A stretch of 64,000 nucleotides of DNA, taken from contig NC_092577.1 of assembly GCF_037975245.1 (NCBI RefSeq), positions 21,264,898-21,328,897 on the forward strand, written 5' to 3'. Within the stretch, counting starts at the first letter, position 1. Every line of letters starts with the position of its first letter. Shown here one piece after another: positions 22,450 to 32,606 of this stretch. The position numbers and the translations under genes are program-made. This DNA comes from Apostichopus japonicus. Taxonomy: Eukaryota; Echinodermata; Holothuroidea; Aspidochirotida; Stichopodidae. The notes beneath the pieces were generated by a model. That model did not search any database, was not told the origin of the DNA, and saw only the letters and a program-made list of their open reading frames with translations.

Positions 22450-23368
22450 GAACTAAAGTTTATAGTATTTCAGGCTAACATAAAACAGCTTTGTTATCGT
22501 ATCCAATGTTCCCAATGTTCAAGTAATGTGACAGAAATAGAAAAGCAGGATGCCCACTGGAAACCTCATCTGTTCTGAGGCTACCATGTTCTCAGGACTG
22601 ACATATGAAAGAGTTGCTTAATTCATGAAATTTTTAAATTTGCAGTTCTTTTGTGATGTATTTATGATGTATCTCATCCCAGAGATTAGGAGTTACTGGG
22701 ATGCACATCAAAAGGCAGTAGTTGACATATTGAAAGGATCCTCAAGTGATGTTATTGGTGATGGGCGTTGTGATCCGCCAGGGTTTTCAGCCAAGTATTG
22801 TAGCTACTCTTTGATGGATGTCAGTTCAGAGAAGGTGGTAGACATGGAAGTTTCAGAAACTGGGGCATCTGAAAGAATGGAAGCAGTGGGCTTCCAGAGG
22901 TGTATGGATAGAGTCCTTAATGACTGTAAACTTAATGTAAAAAGATTTCCTACTGACCGTCACCCAGGAATAAGAAATTTAATGCGTACAAACTACAGTT
23001 CTGTAAAACATAATTTGGATATTTTTCACCGAGCGAAAAATGTCAAAAGCAAATTGCGCAAAGCGGCAAAGAATAAGGGAAAAAAACAATTGGAACCTTG
23101 GATAAAATCCATAATCAATCATCTGTGGTTTTGTGCCGGAGGCTGCAACAAGGACCAGGAGCTGTTGGTGCATCTGTGGTCTACCATGTGCTACGACAGC
23201 AAGAGTGGGCAGATGATCCTAACTTACCCACAAATGTAGCCATGATCCATTGACAGATCTGCAGCAGAGAAAGAAAGTATGGCTCAAGGCAGGATCATCT
23301 GCCTACGAGGCACTGAAGAAGGTAGCCCTGGCTAAGCGACTTTTGAAGGACATTACATTTCTTGCAGA
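22450..23368 (+). pseudogene. DDE-like transposase core of the THAP gene
   Basis: Blocks in order: ELKFIVFQANIKQLCYRIQC, IRSYWDAHQKAVVDILKG, GDGRCDPPGFSAKYCSYSLMD, FQRCMDRVLNDCKLN, FPTDRHPGIRNLMRTNY, HNLDIFHRAKNVKSKLRK, LEPWIKSIINHLWFC and DLQQRKKVWLKAGSSAYEAL. The GDGRCD and TDRH aspartates are candidates for the first two catalytic acids of an RNase-H-like fold (inference). A frameshift and stop at about 23237 separate the last block. The coding sequence ends abruptly after DITFLAE, where the LINE cluster begins. Confidence 0.6.
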
Positions 23369-23526
23369 GTGCTTTTTACGTCACCCGCCATGCGGGATAC
23401 AAAACGTCACGGCCAAACGGCACTACCGAACTATCCCATTCTTACAAACGAAAACTCAGGTCAAGCGAGACAAAAAAGTTCATACGCCCACCGACCACGC
23501 AGAGACAAAACGCCCAACCACCCACC
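23369..23526 (-). mobile_element. LINE family A 3' UTR fragment
   Basis: Nearly collinear with 47402-47562, the 3' UTR of the full-length family A LINE: GTGCTTTTTACGT, then CGGGATACAAA, CACGGCCAAACGGCACTACC, CAGGTCAAGCGAG and AGACAAAACGCCCAACC. It ends exactly where family B sequence on the opposite strand begins (CTGTCATCAG). The A ORFs are missing. Confidence 0.85.
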
Positions 23527-23906
23527 TGTCATCAGTAGACACATCTGGAACAGCAGATGCCGCCTTGTTTTCGATGGGGACGTCTGGAGGGTAGAGGATG
23601 TTTTCCCCCTCGTGCAAAGTGACATCACGTTGCGCATGGATACCTTTCGTAGACACTAGCGCAAGCCTGTCGTCTACTTTCGGGACGGCGTTCCCCGGAT
23701 GAAATTTTGAGTGAGTTAGTTGGTAGGTGTGGGGGCTGTGTGGTCGTTACGTAATATAGGTTGGTTTAATTTTTCTCTTTGTGGTTTGGGGTTGGCTTTT
23801 TGGGGCCTGTTTGTAGTGTTTTATTTCTTTTGCTTCTGTTGGCCTTTGGGTCCGTGTCCTTTTCGCGTCACGTTAAACGCTGCGTTAGTGAGACATTGAT
23901 GGGTTT
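23526..23906 (+). mobile_element. LINE family B 3'-end fragment, first half
   Basis: Matches 37761-38096 of the longer family B copy: RRHIWNSRCRLVFDGDVWR, the C-terminal RDGVPRMKF and stop, then the 3' UTR up to GATGGGTTT. A deletion removes part of the segment before KPVVYFRDGVP. The 3' UTR is then interrupted by a CR1/Jockey-like LINE and resumes at 25165. ORF2 is 5'-truncated, leaving about 60 codons. Confidence 0.85.
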
Positions 23907-25164
23907 AAGCATGCATTCAGGAAATACCATAGCTGCGAGACCCAGCTCGTTTCTGTCATCAACGAATGGGCCTCCTCCCTTGACCAAAGAAAGCAAGTGG
24001 ATGTCTTCATCCTTGATTTTGAGAAGGCTTTTGACACTGTTTCTCACGAATTATTGAAATCTAAACTGTACACTATGGGTGTTTCACATCAGGTTCTCTG
24101 CTGGGTGGATGCTTTTCTGAGTGATAGAGAGCAGTCGGTTGTTGTCAATGGGTCTAGGTCTAATCCTTCTAAGGTTACTTCCGGTGTTCCGCAAGGGTCA
24201 GTTTTGGGACCCATTCTCTTCCTGGCCTACATAAATGATATTGGTAATGCTGTTTCTTCTGGTGTCCGACTGTTCGCTGATGACTGTGTCTGTTATCGGG
24301 TTATCGATGATGTCAGTGATGGTGATCAACTTCAGGAAGATATAAATATACTAGGGCAATGGGCTAAAGATTGGGGCATGAGTTTCCAGCCGGTGAAATG
24401 TAACATTATGACCATTACTAGAAAGAGGAAACCTGTAATTTTGAATTACATATGCTCAATGGGGTTCACTTGGTTAAGGTTGATTGTGCTAAATATCTGG
24501 GTATTCATATCACTTCAGATCTCAACTGGGGAAAGCATATTCAAAATGTGTGTAACAAAGGAAATAGGATATTGGGAGTTCTTCGTAGAAACTTATCCCC
24601 CTGTTCGAAGGATGCAAAAATGGCTGCATATAAAGGTCTCCTCCTGCCAGTATTGGAATATGCCAGTTCTGTCTGGGATCCCCACCAAGCTTTCTTGCAG
24701 CACAACCTCGAAAACATTCAGAAGCGTGCAGCCCGTTTCATCGCTTCAGATTATTCAAGAGAGCCTGGCTCTGTCTCATCTCTGTTACGGGACCTAAACC
24801 TGGTGCCCTTGGCAGAGAGGCGCAGACAAAGTAGAATCATCTTATTTGCTAAGGGCATCTATGGTCAGGCTCAGATCCCTATTGACTGCCTAAGAAAGCC
24901 TCTGCGTAGGAGTCGGAACATGCATGATATGCATTTCTGCCAGCTGTATGCCAGTACCAATTGCTATAAGTATAGTTTTTTTCAAAATACAATTAGGGAT
25001 TGGAATAGTTTGCCTTCAGACCTCATTAGTAGTTCCAGTGGTTCTGTGAATCCTATCACTTATATCAGTACTCGGGTCAGATTTAACTAGTTATTCTCTT
25101 GACGTGTGTGTGGTGAGATATTGTCCCTTTCTGCGGATGTGTCACCGTATCGAAGACGACGACG
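23907..25164 (+). mobile_element. 5'-truncated CR1/Jockey-group LINE inside family B 3' UTR
   Basis: RT-coding fragment: GFRKYHSCETQLV-like start (read KHAFRKYHSCETQLVSVINE), VDVFILDFEKAFDTVSHELL, SGVPQGSVLGPILFLAYIND, RLFADDCVCYRV (FADD box), then after a frameshift near 24440-24480 CAKYLGIHITSDLNWGKHI, AAYKGLLLPVLEYASSVWDP, NIQKRAARFIASDYS. It ends about 70 bp after the stop (25090) in a short GAC repeat (GACGACGACGA), resembling the microsatellite-like tails of CR1/L2/Jockey LINEs. Family B sequence continues on both sides, so this is the youngest layer. Confidence 0.85.
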
Positions 25165-25245
25165 AGTTGTTGTTTTACAGACTGGGTTTGTTTTTGATTT
25201 TGTTGACCTTTGGTCCGTATCCGTTTTTATTAGCACGTAAAACGC
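25165..25245 (+). mobile_element. LINE family B 3' end, second half
   Basis: TTGTTGTTTTACAGACTGGG ... TTGACCTTTGGTCCGTATCC ... TTAGCACGTAAAA matches 38097-38174 of the longer B copy and completes the 3' UTR cut at 23906. Confidence 0.85.
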
Positions 25246-25418
25246 CAACAAAAGCAAGCTAAAGACAGGTTGGTGAAACTACAAACGATATACGAACTGA
25301 CGCACACACGAACACAAGCTATCACACCCGCCTGGCAGGAAGTATAGCACAGTACAAAAACAGCTGTAACAGATGGAGAGCGAGAGCGAAAAACACGTCC
25401 GCACTCCACGAAAGCCAT
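25246..25418 (-). mobile_element. LINE family A 5' UTR fragment
   Basis: Collinear with 52185-52378, the 5' UTR of the full-length A element: AAAGACAGGTT, ACGATATACGA, CACACCCGCCTGGCAGGAAG, TATAGCACAGTAC, CAGATGGAGAGCGAGAGCGA and GCACTCCACGAAAGCCAT. It forms the right border of the composite insertion. Transposase-gene sequence (GCGCCGAAG...) resumes at 25419. Confidence 0.85.
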
Positions 25419-25781
25419 GCGCCGAAGAGATTAGAGTTTGGTTATTCTCCAATGACAGCTCGCTTGAAGTTAGCTGCCATTGACCACAACAAGAATGTTG
25501 GACGGGCAAAGGCCCTTGTGAAGAAGCCTCAAAAAGGCTCAACCACACGAGGGGAAATACAGTACAAGAAGGTATTTACAAAAATTACGAAGAGTTGTGT
25601 GCTGAAGGCGAGGTATGAAGCCAACAACTATGATTATGTGAAAGATTTAATGAAGGGGGTTGTAGATCGAAGACGAACAAGGACAATTGACCCTGTGCCA
25701 GCAGCGTCTGCAAAAAATATCCCACCGACTGAAGCCCCATCAAAAGAAGAAATGTTAAAGAGCCATACTTGTAGGTTTTAA
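25419..25781 (+). pseudogene. C-terminal block of the THAP transposase-like gene
   Basis: Reads APKRLEFGYSPMTARLKLAA, IDHNKNVGRAKALVKK, IQYKKVFTKITKSCVLKARY, NNYDYVKDLMKGVVD and ends EEMLKSHTCRF before a stop at 25779. The (K/R)RLEFGY-x-x-M-x-AR-x-x-LAA-x-DHN block and the terminal H-x-SRF-like ending are conserved in this family. This 109-codon frame is intact, but it is separated from the core by the LINE cluster. Confidence 0.7.
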
Positions 25782-26630
25782 ATTTTGTATTGTTTAAGTT
25801 GAGCATTTTCGTCTTAACTAACTTTATTTCTTTTAATCTTGATTACTCTGTATCTTCTGTACCAGACAAATAAGGTGGTAAACTGTATACAAAGTGATCA
25901 CTTTTCTATCCTGTTATGCTTCTTTTCATTAGCATTTGCAGGAATTTTCTATCTAAACTCAAATTCATCTTTTCTTTACAAGAAAGTGCAATATTGTTTG
26001 AAGCCGAGGACTAGGAACTTGCCTACACATTTTATCAGCATCTTGTTAATAAATATTTGTGCATATTTGAGCCCAAAAATTACTGCCAAAGTTACAAAGA
26101 GAAGCTTGAAAAAGAAAGTTATTCATAATAAAAAATATATAGGCCTACTATCAAATTTTCCATAGTACATACTTACCTTGATAATGGTGCATTTTCATTT
26201 TTAAAGATAAATATCCACACACTTTTCAACTGTATGCCTTTCACCTATGCATGTTACATATTGTTTCCATGTAATTGCTTTGTTATCTCATTATCTCAAC
26301 TTTCTCAACTTATTATCTCAACTTTCTGTGTGATTGGATTATGTTGTGCTTGGTATACTGTCTGTCGTTATGATAAGTCTTTCATCAACGATCGTTGAAA
26401 TCTTATTCAACTATGAACCCTGTTATTGTTTTTTAAGGTCACCTTGCTTGTAATGCTAAGATTTCTATACAAAAAAAGTGAAACGTTCTCTTTTTTATGT
26501 ATTCATCAATGACTGTCACAGTTGTTGCTGCTGTCATCTTTTCAGCATTTTGTGTATTGTTAACGTTTTATTTAAACATGTGTACAAATTATTCTAAACC
26601 GTTAGACATGTGTAGAAATTATTCTAAACC
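25782..26630. other. gene-free stretch
   Basis: A+T-rich 3' flank of the THAP pseudogene. A near-identical tandem pair of about 26 bp (ACATGTGTA-C/G-AAATTATTCTAAACC) lies at 26577-26630, just before the SINE. Confidence 0.45.
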
Positions 26631-26779
26631 TCCCTGGTTTAGTGGTTAGTGTTTCGCCTATTACAACAACTTCCGAGGTTCAATCTCCAGTGTCCAACTG
26701 GTGTTTACAACTGGTTTACAAAATGGCTCTTGTATCTTTGAATGACCTTTGGGATGCAAAATACCCATTCAAACCAAAC
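26631..26779 (+). mobile_element. tRNA-derived SINE
   Basis: Pol III A box TGGTTTAGTGG (26635-26645) and B box GGTTCAATCTC (26677-26687) at tRNA-like spacing, followed by about 90 bp of non-tRNA tail ending CATTCAAACCAAAC. Flanks carry a candidate target duplication: AAATTATTCTAAA (26616-26628) and AAACTATTCTGAA (26780-26792), 11 of 13 identical. There is no tRNA cloverleaf, so it is a SINE rather than a tRNA gene. Confidence 0.7.
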
Positions 26780-27556
26780 AAACTATTCTGAAGATTAGAT
26801 AAATTTTCATATCTATCATCATTTGGTTTGTAATAGATAAATTTTTTCAATCATTTAAACATTGATTGATAGTCTAATATTATTATTATATAGTTTCATT
26901 TGTGACAGAGATGTTAATTTTTTTCATTAACATTTAATTAAACTCATGCGATTTTGCAAACTCTGAGATAAGCTTACATGTTTTCACTATTTATTTGAAT
27001 ATTTCTGCAACCATTTGATTATTTGTGTTTGATGTTTATATCTTCTTTATCTTCACCTTGTGCTTGTGATTTTTTGTCGAAATAGATTTTTCTTGACAAT
27101 GACAAACATAAAACACATACTGATTTTCTCTTTTGGGCCTTTATTCTTTGCAAAACCCGAGATCCTTTACAATTTTGTTTAATAGATCCCTCTCAGTATT
27201 CAGTATTTTCTTCATGAAAAGATGGATTTACAATTATGTACTGTTATACACAAAATAACAGGACATTAGCAGTCTATTTTCTTACCAAAAGGTCTTTGCG
27301 AAAGATTCTCTTAAACACCATCAATGCTAGTATTTTTAATTGCAATGATGAAATGTATCTGCACCCAATTCATTTCTTTGCACTTTGCAGATGTTCATAT
27401 TCTTAAAGAATGCTACTAAAAAAAGTTTATATTTTTGCTAACATTTAGCATACCATTGTTTAACATACAGTGCTTTTTCTGTCCCGATCAGCTGCAATAA
27501 AAGAATAACCATGAACTCTAAATTAAAAGCTCCCCATGTCATAGTAGACATACTGT
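26780..27556. other. gene-free stretch
   Basis: A+T-rich, with no coding region or repeat family recognised. Confidence 0.4.
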
Positions 27557-27864
27557 GCTTTTTACGTGCTAAGAAAACGGACACGGACCCAAGGTCAACA
27601 AGAACCAAAAACAATCCCAATCTGTAAAACAACAACTGAAACCCATAAATCTGTCACTAACGCAGCGTTTAACGTGACGCGAAAAGGACACGGACCCAAA
27701 GGCCAACAGAAGCAAAAACAAATAAAACACTAAAAACGGGCCCAAAAAGCCAAACAACAAACAGAAAAAAATAAAAACCAACCTATATTATGTAACAACC
27801 ACACAACCCCCACACCTACCAACTCACTCCAAATTTTATCAGGGGAACGCCGTCCCGATAGTAG
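27557..27864 (-). mobile_element. 5'-truncated LINE family B fragment (3' end only)
   Basis: Minus-strand copy of the last codons of B ORF2 (YYRDGVP...) and the complete 3' UTR, ending GCACGTAAAAAGCA. Flanks repeat AGACATACTG (27547-27556) and AGACATATACTG (27865-27876), a target duplication with a 2-bp indel. A (TACTG)n run follows on the right. A dead-on-arrival insertion of about 308 bp. Confidence 0.9.
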
Positions 27865-28212
27865 AGACATATACTGTACTGTACTGTACTTTGTCATCAG
27901 TCAGTCACACAGCTAACAATAAATATGAAAGAAACCCAAGTCGTTGTTTTGCAACGATGCCTCACTGTTAATTCAATTTCAATTAAAAGGAATACTTTGG
28001 CATTTATTTCATCTGTTATTGCCAGCTAAATGGCATTGAAAAGGATGCAGTTCTTCTGCGTCATGATTTACTTAAATACAGCTCTCTAAATGTGCTGCAC
28101 AGTAGAACTGATATTTCATTTTAACGAAATGATTGTTTATACAGTTCTTTGAGGAAAAAACTCACACACAAGCAGGGCTATACACCATTATAGAAAATAA
28201 AAAATCCACCTT
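27865..28212. other. gene-free stretch
   Basis: Starts with the target duplication and a (GTACT)n run (27871-27890). Probably the 3' flank or 3' UTR of the minus-strand gene at 28213-29220. Confidence 0.4.
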
Positions 28213-29220
28213 TTAATCCATAGTTAATGCCTCTTGTACTTGAAGGTACCCTGAGTAGGTGTCATCTGGAAATTCTACCCTGATTCGCATGACACAGCAG
28301 GAAGGTAACACTCTCCTGTTGCCTTTTCCTAAGGGTTGACCTCTGCTTGCCCACAAATTTATCTGTCCACAAGCCATCAGTCTTTTCTGCCTGTTGAAAT
28401 AAAATGAGAACACTCATATTTAACATATTGAATAAGATCATTTTAGCATTCCATTGCTTTTACGTTGCATTGAGGTTGGCTGTTGGAAAAGTGCTCAATT
28501 GAGCTGTTGCAGCTTCAAACTTGGATGTATTCTATGCACCACATTCCGAATATCTTCAAAGTGTAGATCCATGCTGCGTTGATTTACTGCGCATCTTCGT
28601 ACAACTCTTCCAAAGTCTGAAGGGATGCAGGGTATACAGATTAAATAGCCTTTTATATTTTCTAATTAACTGAACAACTCACTAATCATGTCAATCATAG
28701 AAAAATTTAAAAGAAATGTATTAATTTAGGAAGAAAGTAGGGTTTTCCTTCGTATCACAAAATGAAGAGCAAGATAGACAGTAGGGTTGCCTAATCTTAA
28801 TTGTTATAAACAAAAATTACCTGTTCTTCATTTGACCGTGGGCTGAAGTGGCGGTTTAAGAAATTGTTGGAAAGCAAGCTCCAAAACTAATGTCTGCAAG
28901 CATACTGCAGCAAAGTTCGTGTCTTCAGTGACACAGGCTCCAAAATCCAGTTCATGTTGCCCAAATACCGAGTGACAACAAACATTCTCCCTTTCAGAAG
29001 GCATAGCTTCACATTCCCCACACAAACAATAATCTCCTTCACTATCAGTCTCATTTTCACTTCCAACTGAGTCAGCGTCAGTGGCATTTGTTCTAGCAGC
29101 TAAATTTACCATTTCAGCTTCGGTATACTCGGGTTCAAACTGATAGCCCTCAAGTCCAAAATGTTCCATTTTCAACCAACAATTACGATTTGTCTTTAGG
29201 CCTACGTACTTAACTTTCAT
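28213..29220 (-). CDS. P2X7-ballast-like domain protein
   Basis: Exon 1 (29220-28828) starts MKVKYVGLKTNRNCWLKMEH, followed by GLEGYQFEPEYTEAEM, an acidic linker, then DYCLCGECEAMPSERENVCC, ACVTEDTNFAAVCLQTLVLE. A downstream exon (about 28395-28213) reads RLMACGQINLWASRGQPLGK, GNRRVLPSCCVMRIRVEFPD. The motif (W/Y)C-x-CG-x-C-x2-MP-x4-E-x-(L/V)CC, then C(I/V)T-x7-VCL, then (N/R)RRV-(L/I)PSC-x3-IR-x-x-FP defines the cysteine-rich P2X7 C-terminal ballast-like domain, greatly expanded in invertebrate genomes and often next to transposon genes. No P2X channel part (two TM helices, large ectodomain) is visible. The splicing between the pieces is not resolved. No stop interrupts the recognised blocks, so it could be alive. 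Confidence 0.65.
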
Positions 29221-30708
29221 ATGCCTGGGCCTGCGGATTACACACTGAAAGAAATGTTAGGCTCACAAACGACTCGCCAAAGTCGTAAACAAAGTTTGCT
29301 TGTGGCAAGTGCTGAGTTTTTGTTCGATTCCGTAAAAAGAATGCTTCAAAGTGAAACTGAATATTCTTACAAAGTGAAAGAAACACGATGAGTACAAAAA
29401 ATGTTTCATTTTACGAAATATGACCAATGGAACAGTGAATTCGAGGTTACAACTTCGTATCTTCGAGGTACTGATGACGATCTTTTCGACCGTATTTTAT
29501 TCTTTTCAAGCAATGAAACAAATTATATCGATTGAAAAAGAACAAATACATCTATTATTATTACAAGAAAGTAAATACGCATTTATAATGATAAAAACTA
29601 GAATGCAAAAATGCATTGTGGGTTTCGATCATGTAACATGAGCAGTTTTTGATATATGTAACATTCCATGTTTCACTAGTTTTAAAGAAATAAAAGTACG
29701 TTTTCTGTCTAAGCACTGTTCGTAACATCCCCGTCCTCTGCAAGACATCGTTACGTACACGTGGACACATAGATATCACCATACAATACAGGCTTGACTG
29801 TGTACAGGGCAAGCAAAAGTTTTCCTATTCCTATTTCCATGCGAACAAATTACCTGACAAATTCATGTTCGAAACGTTGACATAAAGTAACTGCTGTAAC
29901 ACGCAAGTTTTCCAAATCGCTGAAAATAATTATGCCACAGCGTTTGTTAAGTCTTATTTTCCTATTTCTATTACCGGAAAATGATAGTTCCGTTCGTAAA
30001 ATGACTATTTAGATCGAACATGGAAGTTACTCAAACCCTAGCCTACACGCAAAACTTTGTCGTATTTTAATAAACAATCTACGGTACGAGAACTAGGCCA
30101 ACATTACAGCCAACTTCATGAAGTGACAACAAATGAAGTTCACAGGTGCTTGACCTACTTTCTCCTTGGCAGGCGGCCAACAAATGTTTTGACACCAACG
30201 TCAAGAACAATGGTATGTACCAAAACACTTTGCGTTTTGATATTCAACAAAAGAATACGCAAGCTGTTTCAAGCACAACCATTTCATTTGGGGGGGGGGG
30301 GTTACGGTATTTTACGTAAAGTTCATATGAAAAGCTTCATCCAGAGTAGCTGCAACAACTTTGCGAACATCGTACAAGTATTATCGGAAGATTTTGTTGA
30401 ATAAGCCTACTTGGTTGCTGTCTTGTAGTAATATATATCGCGCCTAATGGCGGGTATATTTCTGATAGATTCCCTCGCTTGATATCACTCACCAAAGAGA
30501 TATTTTCAGAAGTTGCTTAACAACAAGTGAAAGGAAATTTTAGAACCGTTACGGCTTTTGGAAGCTAGTGTACAATTTGTTCAGTGTGTACTGCAATGAA
30601 CTTTTATTGCCGGGAAATTCGGCTGTAAGACCGGGAGACTCCCCGTAGTATTTGGAGCGTTCCCGCAATCCCGCTGCTGGGATTACTGTATATGCGGTAT
30701 GCGTAAAT
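29221..30708. other. mostly gene-free; one doubtful exon at 30057-30210
   Basis: At 30057-30210 (plus) a frame reads STVRELGQHYSQLHEVTTNE and VHRCLTYFLLGRRPTNVLTP before a GTATGT donor. It resembles an exon, but no family is recognised. The frame beyond it crosses a G run and is not credible. The 29221-29420 segment should include the promoter of the minus-strand P2X7-ballast-like gene. Confidence 0.3.
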
Positions 30709-30834
30709 ATCACACTAATTGTCGTGCGGATTCAGATTCAGATTCTCTTTATTGCATCCCAAGCTGGGCAATTGATTGCTCACAATATAAAACATACGTA
30801 AATACACACAAAATATATCAGACTCTCAAATACT
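30709..30834 (-). mobile_element. 3' tail of a Rex1/Babar- or L2-type LINE
   Basis: On the minus strand it reads ...GATGCAATAAAGAGAATCTGAATCTGAATC, an AATAAA-like signal followed by a (GAATCT)n tail. The segment next to the family B LINE (GACTCTCAAATACT) recurs at 39676-39689 in the 3' region of the Rex1/Babar-like fragment. The two are probably the same family. The tail is cut by the family B insertion at 30835. Confidence 0.45.
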
Positions 30835-30896
30835 GCTTTTTACGTGCAAAGAAAACGGACACGAAAGGTCAACAGAACCAAAAACAATCCCAGTCT

Positions 30897-31031
30897 GTAA
30901 AACAACCACCAGTAAAACAACCACCAGTAAAACAACCACCAGTAAAACAACCACCAGGAAAACAACCACCAGGAAAACAACCACCAGGAAAACAACCACC
31001 AGGAAAACAACCACCAGGAAAACAACCACCA
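30897..31031. repeat. 15-bp minisatellite, nine perfect units, in a LINE 3' UTR
   Basis: Four units GTAAAACAACCACCA are followed by five units GGAAAACAACCACCA. They derive from the ACAGACTGGG-proximal part of the family B 3' UTR, where other B copies have a single (C)TGTAAAACAAC segment. Nine identical units in two subtypes indicate recent expansion. The open frames across it (Lys-Gln-Pro-Pro repeats, or Trp-rich on the other strand) are repeat artefacts. Confidence 0.95.
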
Positions 31032-31310
31032 AAAACCCAACTGAAACCCACAAACACAAATCTAACGTGACGCGGAAAGGACACGGACCCAAAGGCCAAC
31101 AGAAGCAATTAAAAAAAAACAGTACAAACCGGCCCCAAAAAGCCACCCCCCCCCCAAAAAAAAACAAACTCATATTATGCAACGACCACACAACCCCCAC
31201 ACCCAACAACCAACTCACTCCAAACGCCGTCCCTACAGCAGACGATAGGCCTTTTTGGGGGTACCCCTCAACCCATTCACATTAAGGGTGACGAGGGATA
31301 AGGTGCCTAT

Positions 31311-32606
31311 CTACGATGTTTTGTTCCCAATACGGGTCTTTTCAGGCACCTAGCCGTGTTCCCCCTTTTCCTGCGAGCGAGCAGAGCTCTTAGCTCCTCG
31401 TCTTTGATCGAGTGGACCTCCCTGTCAGGAACAGGAGGTCCACTAGCGACCATCGTGTCCGGTATAGCGGAACCTACTACGGGCAGGGTGGAAGGGCCGG
31501 GCCGCTCGAGTCAATGAGATCAGAGGCCTGTTTCGTCTCGTCGAACCAATCGGAGGACTCCTTAGCCACAACTACTAAGGCTGTAGTGCAGTCCTCCATT
31601 GGCGAGTCAGAATCTGAGCCACTTAATGTCTCTTGGGCCGGTTGACTCGGGGCCCAACTAGTATCACCGATAGCGGACGTAGCTACCGGTGAGCTACCGG
31701 CAAGCGGCATCCTGCTCCGCATGCCACTCCGCTAGTACCATCTCCGCCGTTTTGTCCTGCTCTGCCTCAGTAGGCAGGCTGGCGGTCTCGGAAAGTTCGA
31801 TAAGGGAAGAGGTCGGACACGAAAGGGGGAACAAAGCCTCCACCGGGGCGCTAGTGTCGGACACTGGGGCGATGACAGGAGCATCAGGTGGTACGGTGTC
31901 AGAGGCCGGGACGGGGACGGCTTCAACCACGCCCGTAGCCACTCTCGCGGCGTATGAGCGGTCTGGGCATAAACGGGCGAGATGGCCCGTTTTTCCCACA
32001 CGAGTTACACACGATATCCCCTTTACACTCGGCCAGGGTATGCCCAACCTGTAAACAGCGGCTACACCGCTTGCTCGGGCACAACCTGGCCTCATGCCCT
32101 TCCAGCCCACACCTCCAACAAGTGCGAGGCTGGCCCGGGTATGCAATGTGGGCCCTGTGCCCATTAGCCCACAAGGTAGAGGGGATATCGGACTCGAGTT
32201 CGATTTCAACTCGTCTAGTCCCGGTCTTGACACCTTTACATTCAAGGAATTCCGGCTCCTCGTAGCCGGTCACTTTCCCGAAACGCTCCAGTGTCCGCAC
32301 AACAACCTGTTCAGACATATCCAGAGGGAGATGGAGGACTGTCATCCACACCGAACTGTCACACGGTGTGACCTTCAGTCCCTCAACTCCCTCCAACACA
32401 TGGACACCTCGGACGCGGGCAGCCTCCGAGGTGAACCGAACATCCAAAACATTCATACCCCGGAAAGGTTTACGCTGAAGCGCGTCAACCTCTCCAGGGA
32501 CCTTTAAACCAACAGAACGCAAAACTGAAAAAACTTGTCCGGGTACGACCTTAGCCGCCCCCGAAAAACTCAACAATACGATTTTCCTGTCACGGCGAGC
32601 CGCCAT
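31311..32606 (-). pseudogene. LINE family B ORF1 (CCHC knuckle protein), one frameshift
   Basis: Starts MAARRDRKIVLLSFSG and keeps the family N-terminal domain (VFSVLRSVGLKVPGEVDALQ; VHVLEGVEGLKVTP; VWMTVLHLPLDMSEQ). Three CCHC knuckles follow: CWRCGLEGHEARLC, CSRCLQVGHTLAEC and CNSCGK[T]GHLARLC. The frame breaks inside the third knuckle (about 31990-32010) and continues one frame over through a Pro/Ala/Ser-rich linker to LARRKRGNTARCLKRP and a stop at 31311. It would bind nucleic acid in the LINE ribonucleoprotein. The intact homologue is at 58917-59771. Confidence 0.8.

Larger units (their letters stand above)
18927..25781 (+). pseudogene. THAP-domain transposase-like gene, split by LINEs
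   Basis: Multi-exon remnant. It begins with a THAP zinc finger (18927-19240), has two or three short linker exons (20230-20314, 20892-20987, 22064-22290), then a DDE-like core (22330-23368) and a C-terminal block (25419-25781). The core shows ELKFIVFQANIKQL, YWDAHQKAV, GDGRCDPPGFSAKYCSYSLM, FPTDRHPGIRNLM and LEPWIKSIINHLWFCA. The C-terminal block shows KRLEFGYSPMTARLKLAAID and ends EEMLKSHTCRF. This order matches a large family of uncharacterised THAP-associated transposase-like proteins of invertebrates and fish. Frameshifts (THAP exon, about 22290-22330, about 23235), several stops and a 2.05-kb LINE cluster inside the coding region make it non-functional. About 20 codons expected at the insertion site are missing. 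Confidence 0.7.

Noticed and set aside
25839-26165. 108-codon Leu/Lys-rich frame after the THAP pseudogene
   Set aside because: A+T-rich, contains no domain and follows the natural C-terminal stop of the transposase-like gene.
30897-31031. Regular array that could be taken for a CRISPR array
   Set aside because: Units are contiguous with no spacers, in eukaryotic sequence, inside a LINE 3' UTR. It is a minisatellite.
30699-31070. Proline-rich KQPPV/KQPPG protein on the plus strand
   Set aside because: Repeat artefact antisense to a LINE 3' UTR; no start context or homologous domain.
31477-32507. Plus- and alternate-frame open readings opposite LINE ORF1
   Set aside because: Shadow frames of a G+C-rich coding region. 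CCHC motifs and family alignment support only the minus-strand ORF1 frame.
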